The notes under the pieces: model-generated
What the model was told of the DNA's origin: nothing
Databases searched by the model: none
What the model saw: only the letters and a program-made list of their open reading frames with translations
DNA from: DAIMZI01 sp036734025
Lineage (GTDB): Bacteria > Pseudomonadota > Alphaproteobacteria > Rhizobiales > Rhodomicrobiaceae
Assembly (NCBI GenBank): GCA_036734025.1
Contig: DAIMZI010000010.1
Location: 31,328 to 95,327 of the forward strand
Length of the DNA stretch: 64,000 nucleotides
Direction: 5' to 3'
Program-made: the position numbers and the translations under genes
Shown: piece after piece, positions 29,135 to 37,919 of the stretch
Layout of the letters: each line of letters opens with the position of its first letter
Position numbering within the stretch: position 1 is the first letter of the stretch

Positions 29135-30700
29135 TCAGGTGCCGGTCATTTCGGCAAGCCTCCGGCGCTGGATCTTGCCCGATGGGCCTTTCGGCAATTC
29201 GTTCATGAAATGGATCCGGTCGGGTGCGCGGAATGCGCCCACCCTCTGGCGGCAGATGGCGAGCAGATCGTCCTCGCTCACCTGTGCTGACGGGTTGAGC
29301 GCCACGCAGGCCTCGACCCGCTGGCCATAATCGGGGCACGGGCGCGCGAAAGCAGCGGCTTCCACCACGGCCGGATGTGAATAGAGCGCATCGTCGATCT
29401 CGCGCGGCGCGATATTCTCGCCACCCTTGATGATCAGTTCCTTGAGTCGGCCGGTGATGAATACATAGCCGTATTCGTCCTTGCGGCCCAGATCGCCCGT
29501 GCGCAGCCAGCCGTCCGCCGTCAGCGCCTCGCCGGTGGCTTGGGAGTTCTTGAAATAGCCCTTCATGACGCTGGGGCCGCGCACCACTACCTCGCCTTCC
29601 TCGCCAACGGGCAACTCGTGCATTGCCTGATCCACGATGCGCACTTCACAGCCATAGGCGCGGCCCGGCGAGCCGATCCTGCGCTCGGCAGGCGGCAGGG
29701 AATTCGACAGGATCTGCGCCGCCGTTTCGGTCAGGCCCATGGTTTCGATGAGCGGCACCCTGAAACGGGTTTCAAAGGCGCGGTGAACCTCGGGCGCCAG
29801 CGGCGCGGACGCCGAGCGGCCAAAACGCAGCGAGGGCGGCGTCGGCGAGGTGCGGCTTTCGGCATCGCGCAGCAGATAAGACACCTGCGTCGGCACGACG
29901 CTGAACCATGTGCAATTGTGCGCGGCGATCTCTTGCCAGAAGCGCGATGTCGAGAATTTGCGCGGGATCACCATCGAGCCGCCGGAAAGCAAGGTGCCCA
30001 TCAGCGTCACGCACAGGCCGTTGATATGATAGAGCGGTAGCACGCAGAGCGAACGGTCAGCCGGCGTGAGGGCATGGGCGAGCATGGCGCAGGCGCCGCC
30101 CGAAAGCAGGTTGGCGTGGGTGAGCATCACTCCCTTGGGCTGGCCGGTGGTGCCTGATGTGTACATCAGCAAGCCATCCTCACCGGCTTCGGGCGCATGT
30201 TCGGGCGCGGCAGCGCCGGAGCCCGCGAGCGCTCCTTGATCGGGCATCTCGATCACGGCGCAACCGGCCGCGCTCGTCTCGAGGGCTTCAGTGACCAGTT
30301 CGCGTTGATCAGGGGTGCAGACGATCAGCCGCGTTTCGGAATTTTCCAGCACATAGGCGATTGTCTGGACGCCGGCCACCAGATTGATCGCGGTCGCCCG
30401 GTAGCCGCCATACATGATGCCGAGAATGGTGATGACCGCGCCAATGCCGTTGCTGCAGGCAAAGGCGACGCTCTCGCCTTTCGCTATGCCGCGTTCGTTC
30501 AGCATGCCGGCCACAGCGCGCACGGCGGAGTGCAACTCGCCATAGCTGAGGCGCTCGCCGGTTTCCGGCGCTATCAGGAACGTGTCGCCGCCGTTTTCTG
30601 CGGCGCGTCGATTGATGAGGCTGTGGACACTGAGCCCGGCGATCAGCGCATTGGCCTCGGCCGGACCGGGCGGCCGCTCCTCGGTGAGGGGCGCGTTCAT
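29135..30700 (-). CDS. AMP-forming acid-CoA ligase (SauT-like candidate)
   Basis: 521 residues, ANL superfamily. Motifs in order: LLMYTSGTTGQPKGVMLTHAN (P-loop, split here), TMGLTETAA (A5), GWLRTGDLG (A7/A8 hinge) and the catalytic Lys in LPKGPSGKIQRR. It activates a carboxylic acid to its CoA thioester. Its ATG overlaps the stop of the acylating aldehyde dehydrogenase gene by 4 bp, so the pair interconverts acid, acyl-CoA and aldehyde. With the TctABC transporter this resembles sulfoacetate catabolism (SauT/SauS), but substrate identity is inferred. Confidence 0.8.
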   Translation of the reverse strand: MNAPLTEERPPGPAEANALIAGLSVHSLINRRAAENGGDTFLIAPETGERLSYGELHSAVRAVAGMLNERGIAKGESVAFACSNGIGAVITILGIMYGGYRATAINLVAGVQTIAYVLENSETRLIVCTPDQRELVTEALETSAAGCAVIEMPDQGALAGSGAAAPEHAPEAGEDGLLMYTSGTTGQPKGVMLTHANLLSGGACAMLAHALTPADRSLCVLPLYHINGLCVTLMGTLLSGGSMVIPRKFSTSRFWQEIAAHNCTWFSVVPTQVSYLLRDAESRTSPTPPSLRFGRSASAPLAPEVHRAFETRFRVPLIETMGLTETAAQILSNSLPPAERRIGSPGRAYGCEVRIVDQAMHELPVGEEGEVVVRGPSVMKGYFKNSQATGEALTADGWLRTGDLGRKDEYGYVFITGRLKELIIKGGENIAPREIDDALYSHPAVVEAAAFARPCPDYGQRVEACVALNPSAQVSEDDLLAICRQRVGAFRAPDRIHFMNELPKGPSGKIQRRRLAEMTGT

Positions 30701-32139
30701 TTGCCCGCCTCCTCCCAATAGGTGCCGAATATGTCTTCCAGCGAGGGTTGCCGCGAGGCGATCGGGCTGACCACGCGCGTCACATTCATGAAGTGCCGAT
30801 AGTGCAGATTATCGTCGATCGAATTGCCGCCCCAGGTGCCGCAGCCCATCGACAGCGAGAAGGGCATGCCGTTTTCGAAAGAGCCGCCCGTGGCAAAACA
30901 ATGCGGCTGATTGACGATGACGCGGCAGGTCGGCAACTCCAGCCCCAGTTCGACGGCGCGATCGGGCCGCGTGGTGTGCAGGCCCACCGAATGGCCTGCG
31001 CCCTGATGATTGAGCAGTCGTCCGGCGATATATTTCGCCTGGGCGAAGTCACGGGCACGGTAGAGCGCGATGACCAGCGACAGTTTTTCGCCCGAAAGCG
31101 GATGGGCCGGGCCAATTCCTTCAGCCGGCGCGACCAGGAAGCGAGCGCTCGAGGCATCGCTGACGTTGAGGCCGGTCTGTGCCAGGACGACATCGACATC
31201 CTTGGCGATGATCTTGCGGTTGAGTTTGCCATCCTGCCACAGCACGTTAACCAGGCGGTTGGTCTGCTCGGCGCTGAGCAGGCGGCCGCCGTGGCGATGC
31301 AGGGCTTCCATCATCGGCTCGAACATCTCGTCGCAGACGACCAGCGCGCTTTCGGCCGAGCATGATGTGGCGTTGTCGAAGGTCTTCGATGCCGCGATCC
31401 GTTCGGCGGCGGCCTCCAGATCGGCGGTCTCGTCAATGATGATCGGCGCATTGCCGACACCCACGCCGATGGCCGGCGTGCCCGATGCGTAGGCGCGGCG
31501 CACATTGTCCTGGCTGCCGGTGACGACCGCCAGATCGGCGCGTTCCATCAGCCACTGGGTCTTCGCCTTGTCGGATGGCTGCGGCAGCATCTGCACGAGG
31601 TCGGCGTCGATACCGGACCTGGCGAATTCGGCATGAACCATGTCCAGCAGCTTGCCGACCGCTTCTGCGGCCTTGGGCGAGGGCGAGAGAATGATCGCGT
31701 TGCCGCATTTGAGCGCGTTGACGATATTGTTTATCGAGGTCGCGAGCGGGTTGGTGGACGGCACGACCGCTGCGACGATGCCGACCGGGCGGGCGATTTC
31801 GATCAACCCTTTTTCGGGGATTTCACGAATGATGCCGCAGGTGCGCACGTTCTGCAGATCACGCAACAGGCCAAGCGTCTTGCGGTGGTTCTTGGTGATC
31901 TTGTCGGCGACATTCCCGAGCCCGGTTGTCGCCACGGCCAACGTGGCCAACTCGCGATTGCGTCTGGCTTCCATCAGCGCCCATGCAGCGGCAAGGGCGG
32001 CCTTGTCGTAGTGGCGCTGCTCCGGCGCGCGCGAAAAACGCATTTGCGCGGTCCGTGCTTTGGCGATGATCGCATCCACAAGCTGTGTGGCACTTTGGTC
32101 GGGCGCATCGGCGTGGTCCGCAAGTGGCGCATTGATCAT
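30697..32139 (-). CDS. Acylating aldehyde dehydrogenase (sulfoacetaldehyde dehydrogenase SauS-like candidate)
   Basis: 480 residues, CoA-dependent ALDH. Cofactor region AVVPSTNPLATSINN, VVTGSQDNVRRAY, and the nucleophile Cys in FDNATSCSAESALVV, where the Asn-Ala-Thr-Ser-Cys order is typical of CoA-acylating enzymes (EutE, AdhE N-domain, SauS). C-terminal CGTWGGNSIDDNLHYRHFMN matches the same group. It would reduce an acyl-CoA to an aldehyde or the reverse. Overlaps the CoA ligase by 4 bp. SauS is my best guess; other short acyl-CoAs remain possible. No xsc gene lies in the window. Confidence 0.75.
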   Translation of the reverse strand: MINAPLADHADAPDQSATQLVDAIIAKARTAQMRFSRAPEQRHYDKAALAAAWALMEARRNRELATLAVATTGLGNVADKITKNHRKTLGLLRDLQNVRTCGIIREIPEKGLIEIARPVGIVAAVVPSTNPLATSINNIVNALKCGNAIILSPSPKAAEAVGKLLDMVHAEFARSGIDADLVQMLPQPSDKAKTQWLMERADLAVVTGSQDNVRRAYASGTPAIGVGVGNAPIIIDETADLEAAAERIAASKTFDNATSCSAESALVVCDEMFEPMMEALHRHGGRLLSAEQTNRLVNVLWQDGKLNRKIIAKDVDVVLAQTGLNVSDASSARFLVAPAEGIGPAHPLSGEKLSLVIALYRARDFAQAKYIAGRLLNHQGAGHSVGLHTTRPDRAVELGLELPTCRVIVNQPHCFATGGSFENGMPFSLSMGCGTWGGNSIDDNLHYRHFMNVTRVVSPIASRQPSLEDIFGTYWEEAGK

Positions 32140-32196
32140 GGCGCGTCGTCTCCGAAATGGTGCGGATGGCGCGTGACGCCATCCGCACGGCTTGCC

Positions 32197-33171
32197 TTAC
32201 AGGCCCTTGAGCAACTCGGCCAGATAGACCTGGCGGTCGGCCCACATCTTCTGAACGGCTTCGCGGTCCATCACGCGGATCGTCGATCCGCTCTGGGTCA
32301 TGCGCTTGGCCACCTGCGGGTCGGCGAACATGGCCGGGATACGCGCGGCGAGGAACTCGACAACGGCCGGCGGCGTGCCCTTGCGCGCCATGATCCCGCG
32401 GAAATTGACAGAGCTGTCATCGACGTCGATGCCCTGCTCCTTCAGCGTCGGCACATCCGGCAGGAAGTCCTTGTCGCGCTCCAGATCGGCGACGGCGAGC
32501 ACCTTGATCGTCCCGGCCTCGGCGGCGCGATAGGCGTCCGACAGATTGTTGATGCCGGCCATGACGTCACCTGCGACAACGGCCTGAAGTGCAGCGGTGC
32601 CGCCCTTGGGGTTGGGCACATACTGCATGCTGGTGCCCGTGGCCTTCTCGATTTGCAGCGCGGCGATGTGGTGGCCGACGAAAAGCCCCGCGCCGGACAC
32701 CGTCAGGCGGCCCGGATTCTCCTTCATGAAGGCGATGACATCAGCCATCGAGTTGAACTCGCTGTCCGCGCCCACCACGAAAACGGCCGGGTCGGCGCCC
32801 CAGTTGGCGATCGGCTCGAAACTGTCGGCGGAATATTTGACGCCGCCCTGGATCGACTGCGCGATGAAGTGCGGGATGTTGTAGGCCGCAAGATTGTAGC
32901 CGTCCGGATCGGCATCGGTGGCGAACCAGTTCCAGCCGACGCGCCCGCCCGCGCCCGGGCGGTTGACGATCACGATGGGCTGGCCGAGATAGGCTTCATC
33001 GCCAGCCACCATGGTGACGATGCGTGCCTGAAAGTCGGTCGCGCCGCCGGCGCCGTAAGAGACCATCACCGAAACAGGGCGGTCGGGATAGGTGTCCTGG
33101 GCGAACGCGGCAGGCGCTGCCAGGATGATCGCCGCAAGACCTGCGGCAAATGCAGTAAACAAACGCTTCAT
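32197..33171 (-). CDS. tctC: Tripartite tricarboxylate transporter substrate-binding protein
   Basis: 324 residues. Signal peptide 1-24 (ending AAFAQ), then a Bug/TctC periplasmic binding fold: YPDRPVSVMVSYGAGGATDFQAR, IVIVNRPGAGGRVGWN, and PNPKGGTAALQAVVAGDVMAGI. It binds a small carboxylate or sulfonate-carboxylate in the periplasm and delivers it to TctAB. It lies 57 bp upstream of the aldehyde dehydrogenase gene in the same operon. Ligand class not predictable beyond a small acid. Confidence 0.9.
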   Translation of the reverse strand: MKRLFTAFAAGLAAIILAAPAAFAQDTYPDRPVSVMVSYGAGGATDFQARIVTMVAGDEAYLGQPIVIVNRPGAGGRVGWNWFATDADPDGYNLAAYNIPHFIAQSIQGGVKYSADSFEPIANWGADPAVFVVGADSEFNSMADVIAFMKENPGRLTVSGAGLFVGHHIAALQIEKATGTSMQYVPNPKGGTAALQAVVAGDVMAGINNLSDAYRAAEAGTIKVLAVADLERDKDFLPDVPTLKEQGIDVDDSSVNFRGIMARKGTPPAVVEFLAARIPAMFADPQVAKRMTQSGSTIRVMDREAVQKMWADRQVYLAELLKGL

Positions 33172-33214
33172 TGTTTCCTCCGGTCAGATGTTGTTACCTT
33201 CCAGCGGGAAGGGA

Positions 33215-33688
33215 TCAGATGAACATCCCTCTTGGCGTCTGCACCATCAGCAGCATGGAAAAGAGGGCATAGACGACCGCCATGAAAAGGGCGGTGATCA
33301 CGATCCGCTTGATCCAGGCCCGCCAGTCGTTGAGCGGTGCGGGATCGTAGATCGTGAAGATCGCAAAGAACGCGATTGTCGAAGCGGCATAGAAGCCAAG
33401 TGTCCGGGCCGCCCAGTAGGCATAGATGAACATGATGATGAGGCCGGGCGCAATGTTGCGCACCAGCCTGTAGCTCAGTCCGGTGCCCACACGCGAAATG
33501 CCCAGCACCGCGCGCCCCAGTGACCATAGCGCCAGCACGAGCATGGCCGCCGAGATCATGCGCGGGAACAAGAAAGCGCTAGCTGGCTCCTGGGTGTAGC
33601 TGAGCCATGTCACGATCGCCGCCAGTCCGGTCACCAGCAGGTTCGGGATCAGATGCTGGATCTGCTGCGTGGTCGAAAGCCGGCTCAT
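33215..33688 (-). CDS. tctB: Tripartite tricarboxylate transporter small membrane subunit
   Basis: 157 residues with four hydrophobic spans (about 12-28, 36-55, 77-100, 115-150), the TctB layout. FLFPRMISAAMLVLALWSL is the typical second-span region. Start overlaps the tctA stop by 4 bp (ATGA), indicating coupling. Works with TctA to import the substrate bound by TctC, driven by an ion gradient. Confidence 0.85.
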   Translation of the reverse strand: MSRLSTTQQIQHLIPNLLVTGLAAIVTWLSYTQEPASAFLFPRMISAAMLVLALWSLGRAVLGISRVGTGLSYRLVRNIAPGLIIMFIYAYWAARTLGFYAASTIAFFAIFTIYDPAPLNDWRAWIKRIVITALFMAVVYALFSMLLMVQTPRGMFI

Positions 33689-35199
33689 GGTCTTGCCTCC
33701 TGTGCCAGTTCGCCAGCCCTGCGGATGCCCGTCGTGGTCCAGAAGCTGAAGATGATCGACGCGATGACCAGCCCGATGAGCACCAGGTTCATTGTGCCTG
33801 TGAGGAAATAGACGGCGATACCGTCGGTCGCCCCCGCTATCAGGCTCCCTTGCAGGAAATTCGATTCCGCGATGGGCCCGAGGATCAGCCCGAGCACCAG
33901 CGGCGCCGCAGAAAAGCCGAAGCGTTCAAGGAAATACATGGCCACACCGAGCGTGAGCATCACATAGACATCGCCCATCGACTGCTGCACCGAATAGGAG
34001 CCGAACACCGCGAGCACCAGCACACCCGCCGCCAGCACCGGTGTGGGAATGCGGGCGACGCGCGCTGCCCAGACGGCCGTGACCAGTCCGAACATCGCCA
34101 TCAGGATCTGACCAATCAGCATGGAATTTATGAATGTCCAGGTGACCTCGGCATGGGTGGTGAACAGGCTTGGCCCAGGAAACAGGCCATGGATCAACAG
34201 CCCGCCCAGTAACACAGCGGCGGTCGGGCTGCCGGGAATGGACAGGGTCAGCAGCGGGATCAGCGAGGGGCCGACCATCGCATTGTTGGCCGACTCGGCT
34301 GCGATCACACCCTCGGGATGGCCGCCGCCAAATTTTTCGCGATGCGGCGATATCTTGCGCGTCTGATCGTAGGCGACAAGACCGGCGATCTGACCGCCGA
34401 CGCCGGGGATCAGCCCGATGAACGCGCCAATCGACGTGCCGACGCTCAAGGCGCGCACGCTCGATACGGTCTCGCGGATCGAGGACCAGATGCTGTGACG
34501 CTGCACTTCGATCACGGCGATGCTGGCCGATGAGCGACCGCGCGTGAGCATCTCGATGACCTGGGGAATGGCGAACAGGCCGACAAGCGCGGCGATGATG
34601 TTGACGCCGCCGGTCAATGCGTCGGTGAAGATGAAGCGTTCCGCGCCCTGGATATCGTCATAGCCGATGGTAGACAGCCAGAGGCCCAGCGTCCCGGACA
34701 ACAAGCCCTTTACCGTGGATTTGGTGTCGAGCGTGCCGATGATGGTGACGCCGAGAATGGCCATCCAGAACAGATGCGACGGGCCGAAGGCCAACGCCCA
34801 TTTGGCCAGATGCGGCGTCAGGAAGATCAGCAGCAGGACACCGATCACACCGCCGATGGCCGATGAAATGAAGGCGAGTTGCAGCGCGCGCGCACCTTGG
34901 CCCTGGCGTGCCATCTCGTGGCCGTCGAGAGCGGTGGCGATGTTGGCGGGTGCGCCGGGAATTTTCAGCAGGATCGCACTCACCGCGCCGCCCGCCACCG
35001 TCGAGGTGTAGGCCGCGCCAAGCAGGATCAGGCCCTGGGTCGGCGTGAGGTAGAATGTGAATGGGATGAGCAGCGCGACGGCCATGGTGGGCGACAGTCC
35101 CGGCGTGGCGCCAAGGATCAGGCCGCCGATGGTGCCGCCGATGAGCAAAGCGAGCGCAACCGGCTCGAATACGCCACCGAAGTGGTAAAGAAACTCCAT
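33685..35199 (-). CDS. tctA: Tripartite tricarboxylate transporter large membrane subunit
   Basis: 504 residues, about 11-12 membrane spans. TctA signatures: GATPGLSPTMAVALLIPFTF near the N-terminus (about 28-47), GIPGAPANIATALDGHEMA-like block (KIPGAPANIATALDG), and the second internal repeat GLIPGVGGQIAGLVAY with SLIPLLTLSIPGSPTAAVLL. First gene of a five-gene minus-strand operon (tctA-tctB-tctC-aldehyde dehydrogenase-CoA ligase). Divergent from the LacI regulator with a palindromic operator in between. Confidence 0.93.
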   Translation of the reverse strand: MEFLYHFGGVFEPVALALLIGGTIGGLILGATPGLSPTMAVALLIPFTFYLTPTQGLILLGAAYTSTVAGGAVSAILLKIPGAPANIATALDGHEMARQGQGARALQLAFISSAIGGVIGVLLLIFLTPHLAKWALAFGPSHLFWMAILGVTIIGTLDTKSTVKGLLSGTLGLWLSTIGYDDIQGAERFIFTDALTGGVNIIAALVGLFAIPQVIEMLTRGRSSASIAVIEVQRHSIWSSIRETVSSVRALSVGTSIGAFIGLIPGVGGQIAGLVAYDQTRKISPHREKFGGGHPEGVIAAESANNAMVGPSLIPLLTLSIPGSPTAAVLLGGLLIHGLFPGPSLFTTHAEVTWTFINSMLIGQILMAMFGLVTAVWAARVARIPTPVLAAGVLVLAVFGSYSVQQSMGDVYVMLTLGVAMYFLERFGFSAAPLVLGLILGPIAESNFLQGSLIAGATDGIAVYFLTGTMNLVLIGLVIASIIFSFWTTTGIRRAGELAQEARP

Positions 35200-35262
35200 G
35201 TGTTCGACCTTGACGTTTCCTGTGTCGCGCTCTTTGATCGGCGCATTTAACCGATAATAACG

Positions 35263-35292
35263 AATGAAAACGACGTTGCAAACGTTTTCATT
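35263..35292. promoter_or_regulatory. Candidate LacI-family operator between tctA and its regulator
   Basis: Perfect 10-bp inverted repeat AATGAAAACG (35263-35272) / CGTTTTCATT (35283-35292), 10-bp spacer. Within it, TGCAAACGTTTTCA (35277-35290) is a LacI-type site centred on CG with one mismatch. A TTGCAA (35276) ... TATATC (35300) pair at 18 bp could be the plus-strand promoter, overlapped by the operator. Confidence 0.6.
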
Positions 35293-35307
35293 ATTCCTGT
35301 ATATCTA

Positions 35308-36378
35308 ATGGCAAATCAAACGGATCGAAATTCGGCAATGCCAAGAAAAATAGGTAAGTCCGCCCCAGGAATAGTGGAGGTCGCCGCTCTGGCGGGGGTG
35401 TCACCGGCAACGGTTTCGCGCTTTTACAACATGCCGACGGTCGTGCGAGCGCCCACACGCGAGCGCATCGAGCGCGCCGCATCCGAGCTGGGCTATATCC
35501 GCAACCGTGCGGCGGGCGCGCTGCAGAACCGGCCTAGCGGCGCCGTCGGTCTCATCGTGCCGACAATAGACAATTCGATCTTCGCCGAGATGATCCAGGC
35601 GTTCGCCACGCGCTTGCGCCAGACCGATCGCTCGCTGCTCATAGCCGCTCACGGCTATGATCTGGGCGAGGAGTTCAAACTGCTGCGCTCGCTGCTGGAG
35701 CACAGGGTTGATGGCGTCGCGCTTGTCGGGTTCGATCATTCGCCCGAGGTGATGAAGCTGCTGGACGGACGCGACACAGCCGTCATCTCGGTCTGGAATT
35801 ATCGCGCCGGCGCACCGATGCTCTGTGTCGGGACCGATAACGTGCTCGCCGGGCAACTGGTGCTGCGTCACCTGATCGAGCTCGGCCACAGGCGGATCGG
35901 CCTTGTCTTCCCGGAGACGGGCGGCAACGACCGCGCGCGAGACCGGGTAAACGGGGTGCTGGAGGAAGCCGAAAAGGCGGGCATCGTCATCCCGGAGAAA
36001 TGGCGCTTGCATTGCGCGTACAACACCGGCGAAGCCAAGACCATGGTCAAGGCGCTGCTCGGCGGGTGCGACCGCCCGACCGCTCTGGTTTGCGGCAACG
36101 ACATCATTGCCCATGGAGCCATCTATGCGGCGCAATCGCTGGGGCTGAAACTGCCCCGGGATCTGTCGATCACGGGCGTCGGCGACTTTCAGGGATCAGC
36201 CGAAATCGAGCCGGGATTGACGACCGTGCGCCTGCCTGCGAGGCGTATCGGTTCGCGCGCAGCCGACGCGATCGTCAACCTGATCGAGGGCCGGGGAGCC
36301 GCGCATGCGACAGCGGGTCTGATAAAGTGTGATCTTGTGGTGCGCGGCTCGACGACGCCGCCCCAAGCGGCCGGGTGA
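35308..36378 (+). CDS. LacI-family transcriptional regulator
   Basis: 356 residues (or 346 if translation starts at ATG 35338, which would fit a transcription start near 35312). N-terminal HTH: VEVAALAGVSPATVSRFYN and the hinge helix GYIRNRAAGALQ; then a periplasmic-binding-like effector domain with VGLIVPTIDNSIFAEM, GHRRIGLVFPE and TALVCGNDIIAHGA. It is divergent from the tctABC-aldehyde dehydrogenase-ligase operon and very likely controls it, releasing the palindrome at 35263-35292 when the substrate or its CoA derivative is present (inference). Confidence 0.9.
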   Translation: MANQTDRNSAMPRKIGKSAPGIVEVAALAGVSPATVSRFYNMPTVVRAPTRERIERAASELGYIRNRAAGALQNRPSGAVGLIVPTIDNSIFAEMIQAFATRLRQTDRSLLIAAHGYDLGEEFKLLRSLLEHRVDGVALVGFDHSPEVMKLLDGRDTAVISVWNYRAGAPMLCVGTDNVLAGQLVLRHLIELGHRRIGLVFPETGGNDRARDRVNGVLEEAEKAGIVIPEKWRLHCAYNTGEAKTMVKALLGGCDRPTALVCGNDIIAHGAIYAAQSLGLKLPRDLSITGVGDFQGSAEIEPGLTTVRLPARRIGSRAADAIVNLIEGRGAAHATAGLIKCDLVVRGSTTPPQAAG

Positions 36379-36721
36379 TCTGCGTTTCCAGCGCCGCCAG
36401 ACGCGCTCGTTCGCGCCGCAACGCTGCCACCAGCGCCATGTGGCGGCTCAGATCATAGCACCAGTGACCGGCACGGCCTCGCCGGCGCTCTGCCCGCAGC
36501 GCCTGTTCCAGCATCATCACCACCCGCTTGAGCGATGAAGGCTTCAATGATGCGATCTCCGCCGGCCAGAGCGGGATGAGGCGGGCAAGCTCCTCCACTC
36601 GTGTAGCGTCCGGCGCCGCAGGCTGGCGCCATGAACGGATGCGGCCCGGCGAGGCGGCATCGGCGGGCGCGTTCTTGAGCGTATTGAGGTCCGGCATGCG
36701 CCGGGGACGATGATGCGTCAT
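36275..36721 (-). CDS. Hypothetical protein (DUF6477-like pattern)
   Basis: 148 residues, Arg-rich and Ala-rich, no signal peptide or membrane span. The middle (about 55-105) is helical with LKRVVMMLEQALRAERRRG and a W-C-Y-D-L-S-R-H-M-A-L segment, recalling small alphaproteobacterial proteins found beside this XRE/DUF6456 neighbourhood. Its C-terminal 100 bp overlap the 3' end of the convergent lacI gene, so the last third may be wrongly extended or the reading real with overlap. Function unknown. Confidence 0.5.
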   Translation of the reverse strand: MTHHRPRRMPDLNTLKNAPADAASPGRIRSWRQPAAPDATRVEELARLIPLWPAEIASLKPSSLKRVVMMLEQALRAERRRGRAGHWCYDLSRHMALVAALRRERARLAALETQITRPLGAASSSRAPQDHTLSDPLSHARLPGPRSG

Positions 36722-36792
36722 TCAGCTGGCTCCGTGGTTCTGGAGCGCCAACATTCGCATCGTTCAAAGGAGCGGGGATAAGTGGGTGGGGG

Positions 36793-37359
36793 TCAGATAT
36801 AACGCAGGCTCATCACCACGCGGGCGATCCAGGCGACGGCTTGATTGTACTGTACATCCGCGCCGGCATCGTGCGGCACCAGCGTCCAGGTGCTGTCGTC
36901 GCCACGAATGACACGGCGAAACAATACCGGGCCGTCGGCCAGACCGACGAGGCAATCGGCGCTGTGTGCATTCATCTGGTCGGCCTGCCGCAAGCGGTTG
37001 GCGATCAGGATGGTACCGGTTTCATATAGCCCGATGCGCACATCCAGCTGGGCGGCTACCGGGTCATCGGCAGGCACAAGCAGCTGAAACGTGCCCAACT
37101 GCTGCGGATCACCGGTGTGCACATGACCGTGACGGGTTACCCGCCCGATCATGGGAATCTCCCGACTGGGTGAACGCGCGATTAAGTCCGCTGCCTCGAC
37201 GCCAAGCGCGCTGGCGATCTTTTCCAGCCAGTCGGTGGACACCGTCATGTTCGCCGTTTCCAGCCGTTGCACGGTCTGGGGCGTCGTATCGATCTTTTCC
37301 GCAAGCTCTTTGAGGGTCAGTCCGCGCAGCTTTCTGAACTCGCGTATTCTTGTTTTCAT
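36793..37359 (-). CDS. XRE-family regulator with S24/LexA-like C-terminal domain
   Basis: 188 residues. N-terminal HTH (5-60): FRKLRGLTLKELAEKIDTT, then TVQRLETANMTVS. The C-terminal part (about 75-180) resembles the peptidase S24 domain of phage-repressor-like regulators by layout (VGLADGPVLFRRVI), but I do not see a clear Ser-Lys dyad, so it may sense rather than self-cleave. Divergent from the DnaA-like gene; AT-rich TTTAC/GTAAA elements lie between them. Conserved next to DUF6456 and SufE in this group. Confidence 0.82.
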   Translation of the reverse strand: MKTRIREFRKLRGLTLKELAEKIDTTPQTVQRLETANMTVSTDWLEKIASALGVEAADLIARSPSREIPMIGRVTRHGHVHTGDPQQLGTFQLLVPADDPVAAQLDVRIGLYETGTILIANRLRQADQMNAHSADCLVGLADGPVLFRRVIRGDDSTWTLVPHDAGADVQYNQAVAWIARVVMSLRYI

Positions 37360-37399
37360 GCCGCGATCCTCTTTTTTTGGATCACTCTAAGCGAGAGTA

Positions 37400-37440
37400 T
37401 TTACCAGTGTTTTATCCCCGATTTTTACTTTTGACGTAAA
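37400..37440. promoter_or_regulatory. Candidate XRE operator (TTTAC repeats) in AT-rich spacer
   Basis: TTTAC at 37400-37404 and 37424-37428, 24 bp apart, the latter forming an inverted repeat with GTAAA at 37436-37440 over a 7-nt loop. It lies in the only AT-rich stretch of the neighbourhood, between the divergent XRE and DnaA-like genes. Confidence 0.3.
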
Positions 37441-37532
37441 TTATCCGCTTTCAGATATCCGCTGCGGGGAAAAACAGAGATCCTCGTTTCGGGTCCTTGA
37501 AGCCAGGGTAGAAAAGAAGTGAGGAGCCATTA

Positions 37533-37919
37533 ATGTTCCGTGAACGATGTAGCCATCAATATTTAGCGATTTCAAGCACATCGTTGGCACAACATCTACA
37601 ACTTTTGCATCTGCGAGGGGTGATCGAACAGGCAGTCGCCAGCGTCTTTTCGGTGCCTGTGCCCGAGTTGCGCGCTCGCACGCGCCGCCGGGCGCGCGCC
37701 GCATTCGCTCGTCAGGTGGCCATGTATCTCGCTCATGTCGGCTTTGGCTTGAGCTTCACATGCGTCGGTCAACTGTTCGAACGCGATCGTACGACAGTTG
37801 CACATGGCTGCGGCATTGTTGAGGACAAGCGGGACGAACCCGGCCTCGATCGCGCGCTCGCCATCGTCGAAAGCGTGCTGCGTGCCTGTCTGGCCAAAGT
37901 TCCGGGAGGCGCGCCTTGA
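37533..37919 (+). CDS. DnaA domain IV-like helix-turn-helix protein
   Basis: 128 residues. The central region (about 50-100) matches the DnaA C-terminal DNA-binding domain: ARQVAMYLAHVGFGLS, then GQLFERDRTTVAHGC, equivalent to the DnaA-box recognition helix D-x-T-T-V-x-H. There is no AAA+ domain, so it is a stand-alone DNA binder that could recognise DnaA-box-like sites. The stop overlaps the ATG of the DUF6456 gene, so both are co-expressed. Role unknown; a link to replication or stress regulation is an inference. Confidence 0.8.
   Translation: MFRERCSHQYLAISSTSLAQHLQLLHLRGVIEQAVASVFSVPVPELRARTRRRARAAFARQVAMYLAHVGFGLSFTCVGQLFERDRTTVAHGCGIVEDKRDEPGLDRALAIVESVLRACLAKVPGGAP

Noticed and set aside
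31633..33222. Long plus-strand open frame opposite the aldehyde dehydrogenase and tctC
   Set aside because: Antisense shadow without motifs or ribosome site.
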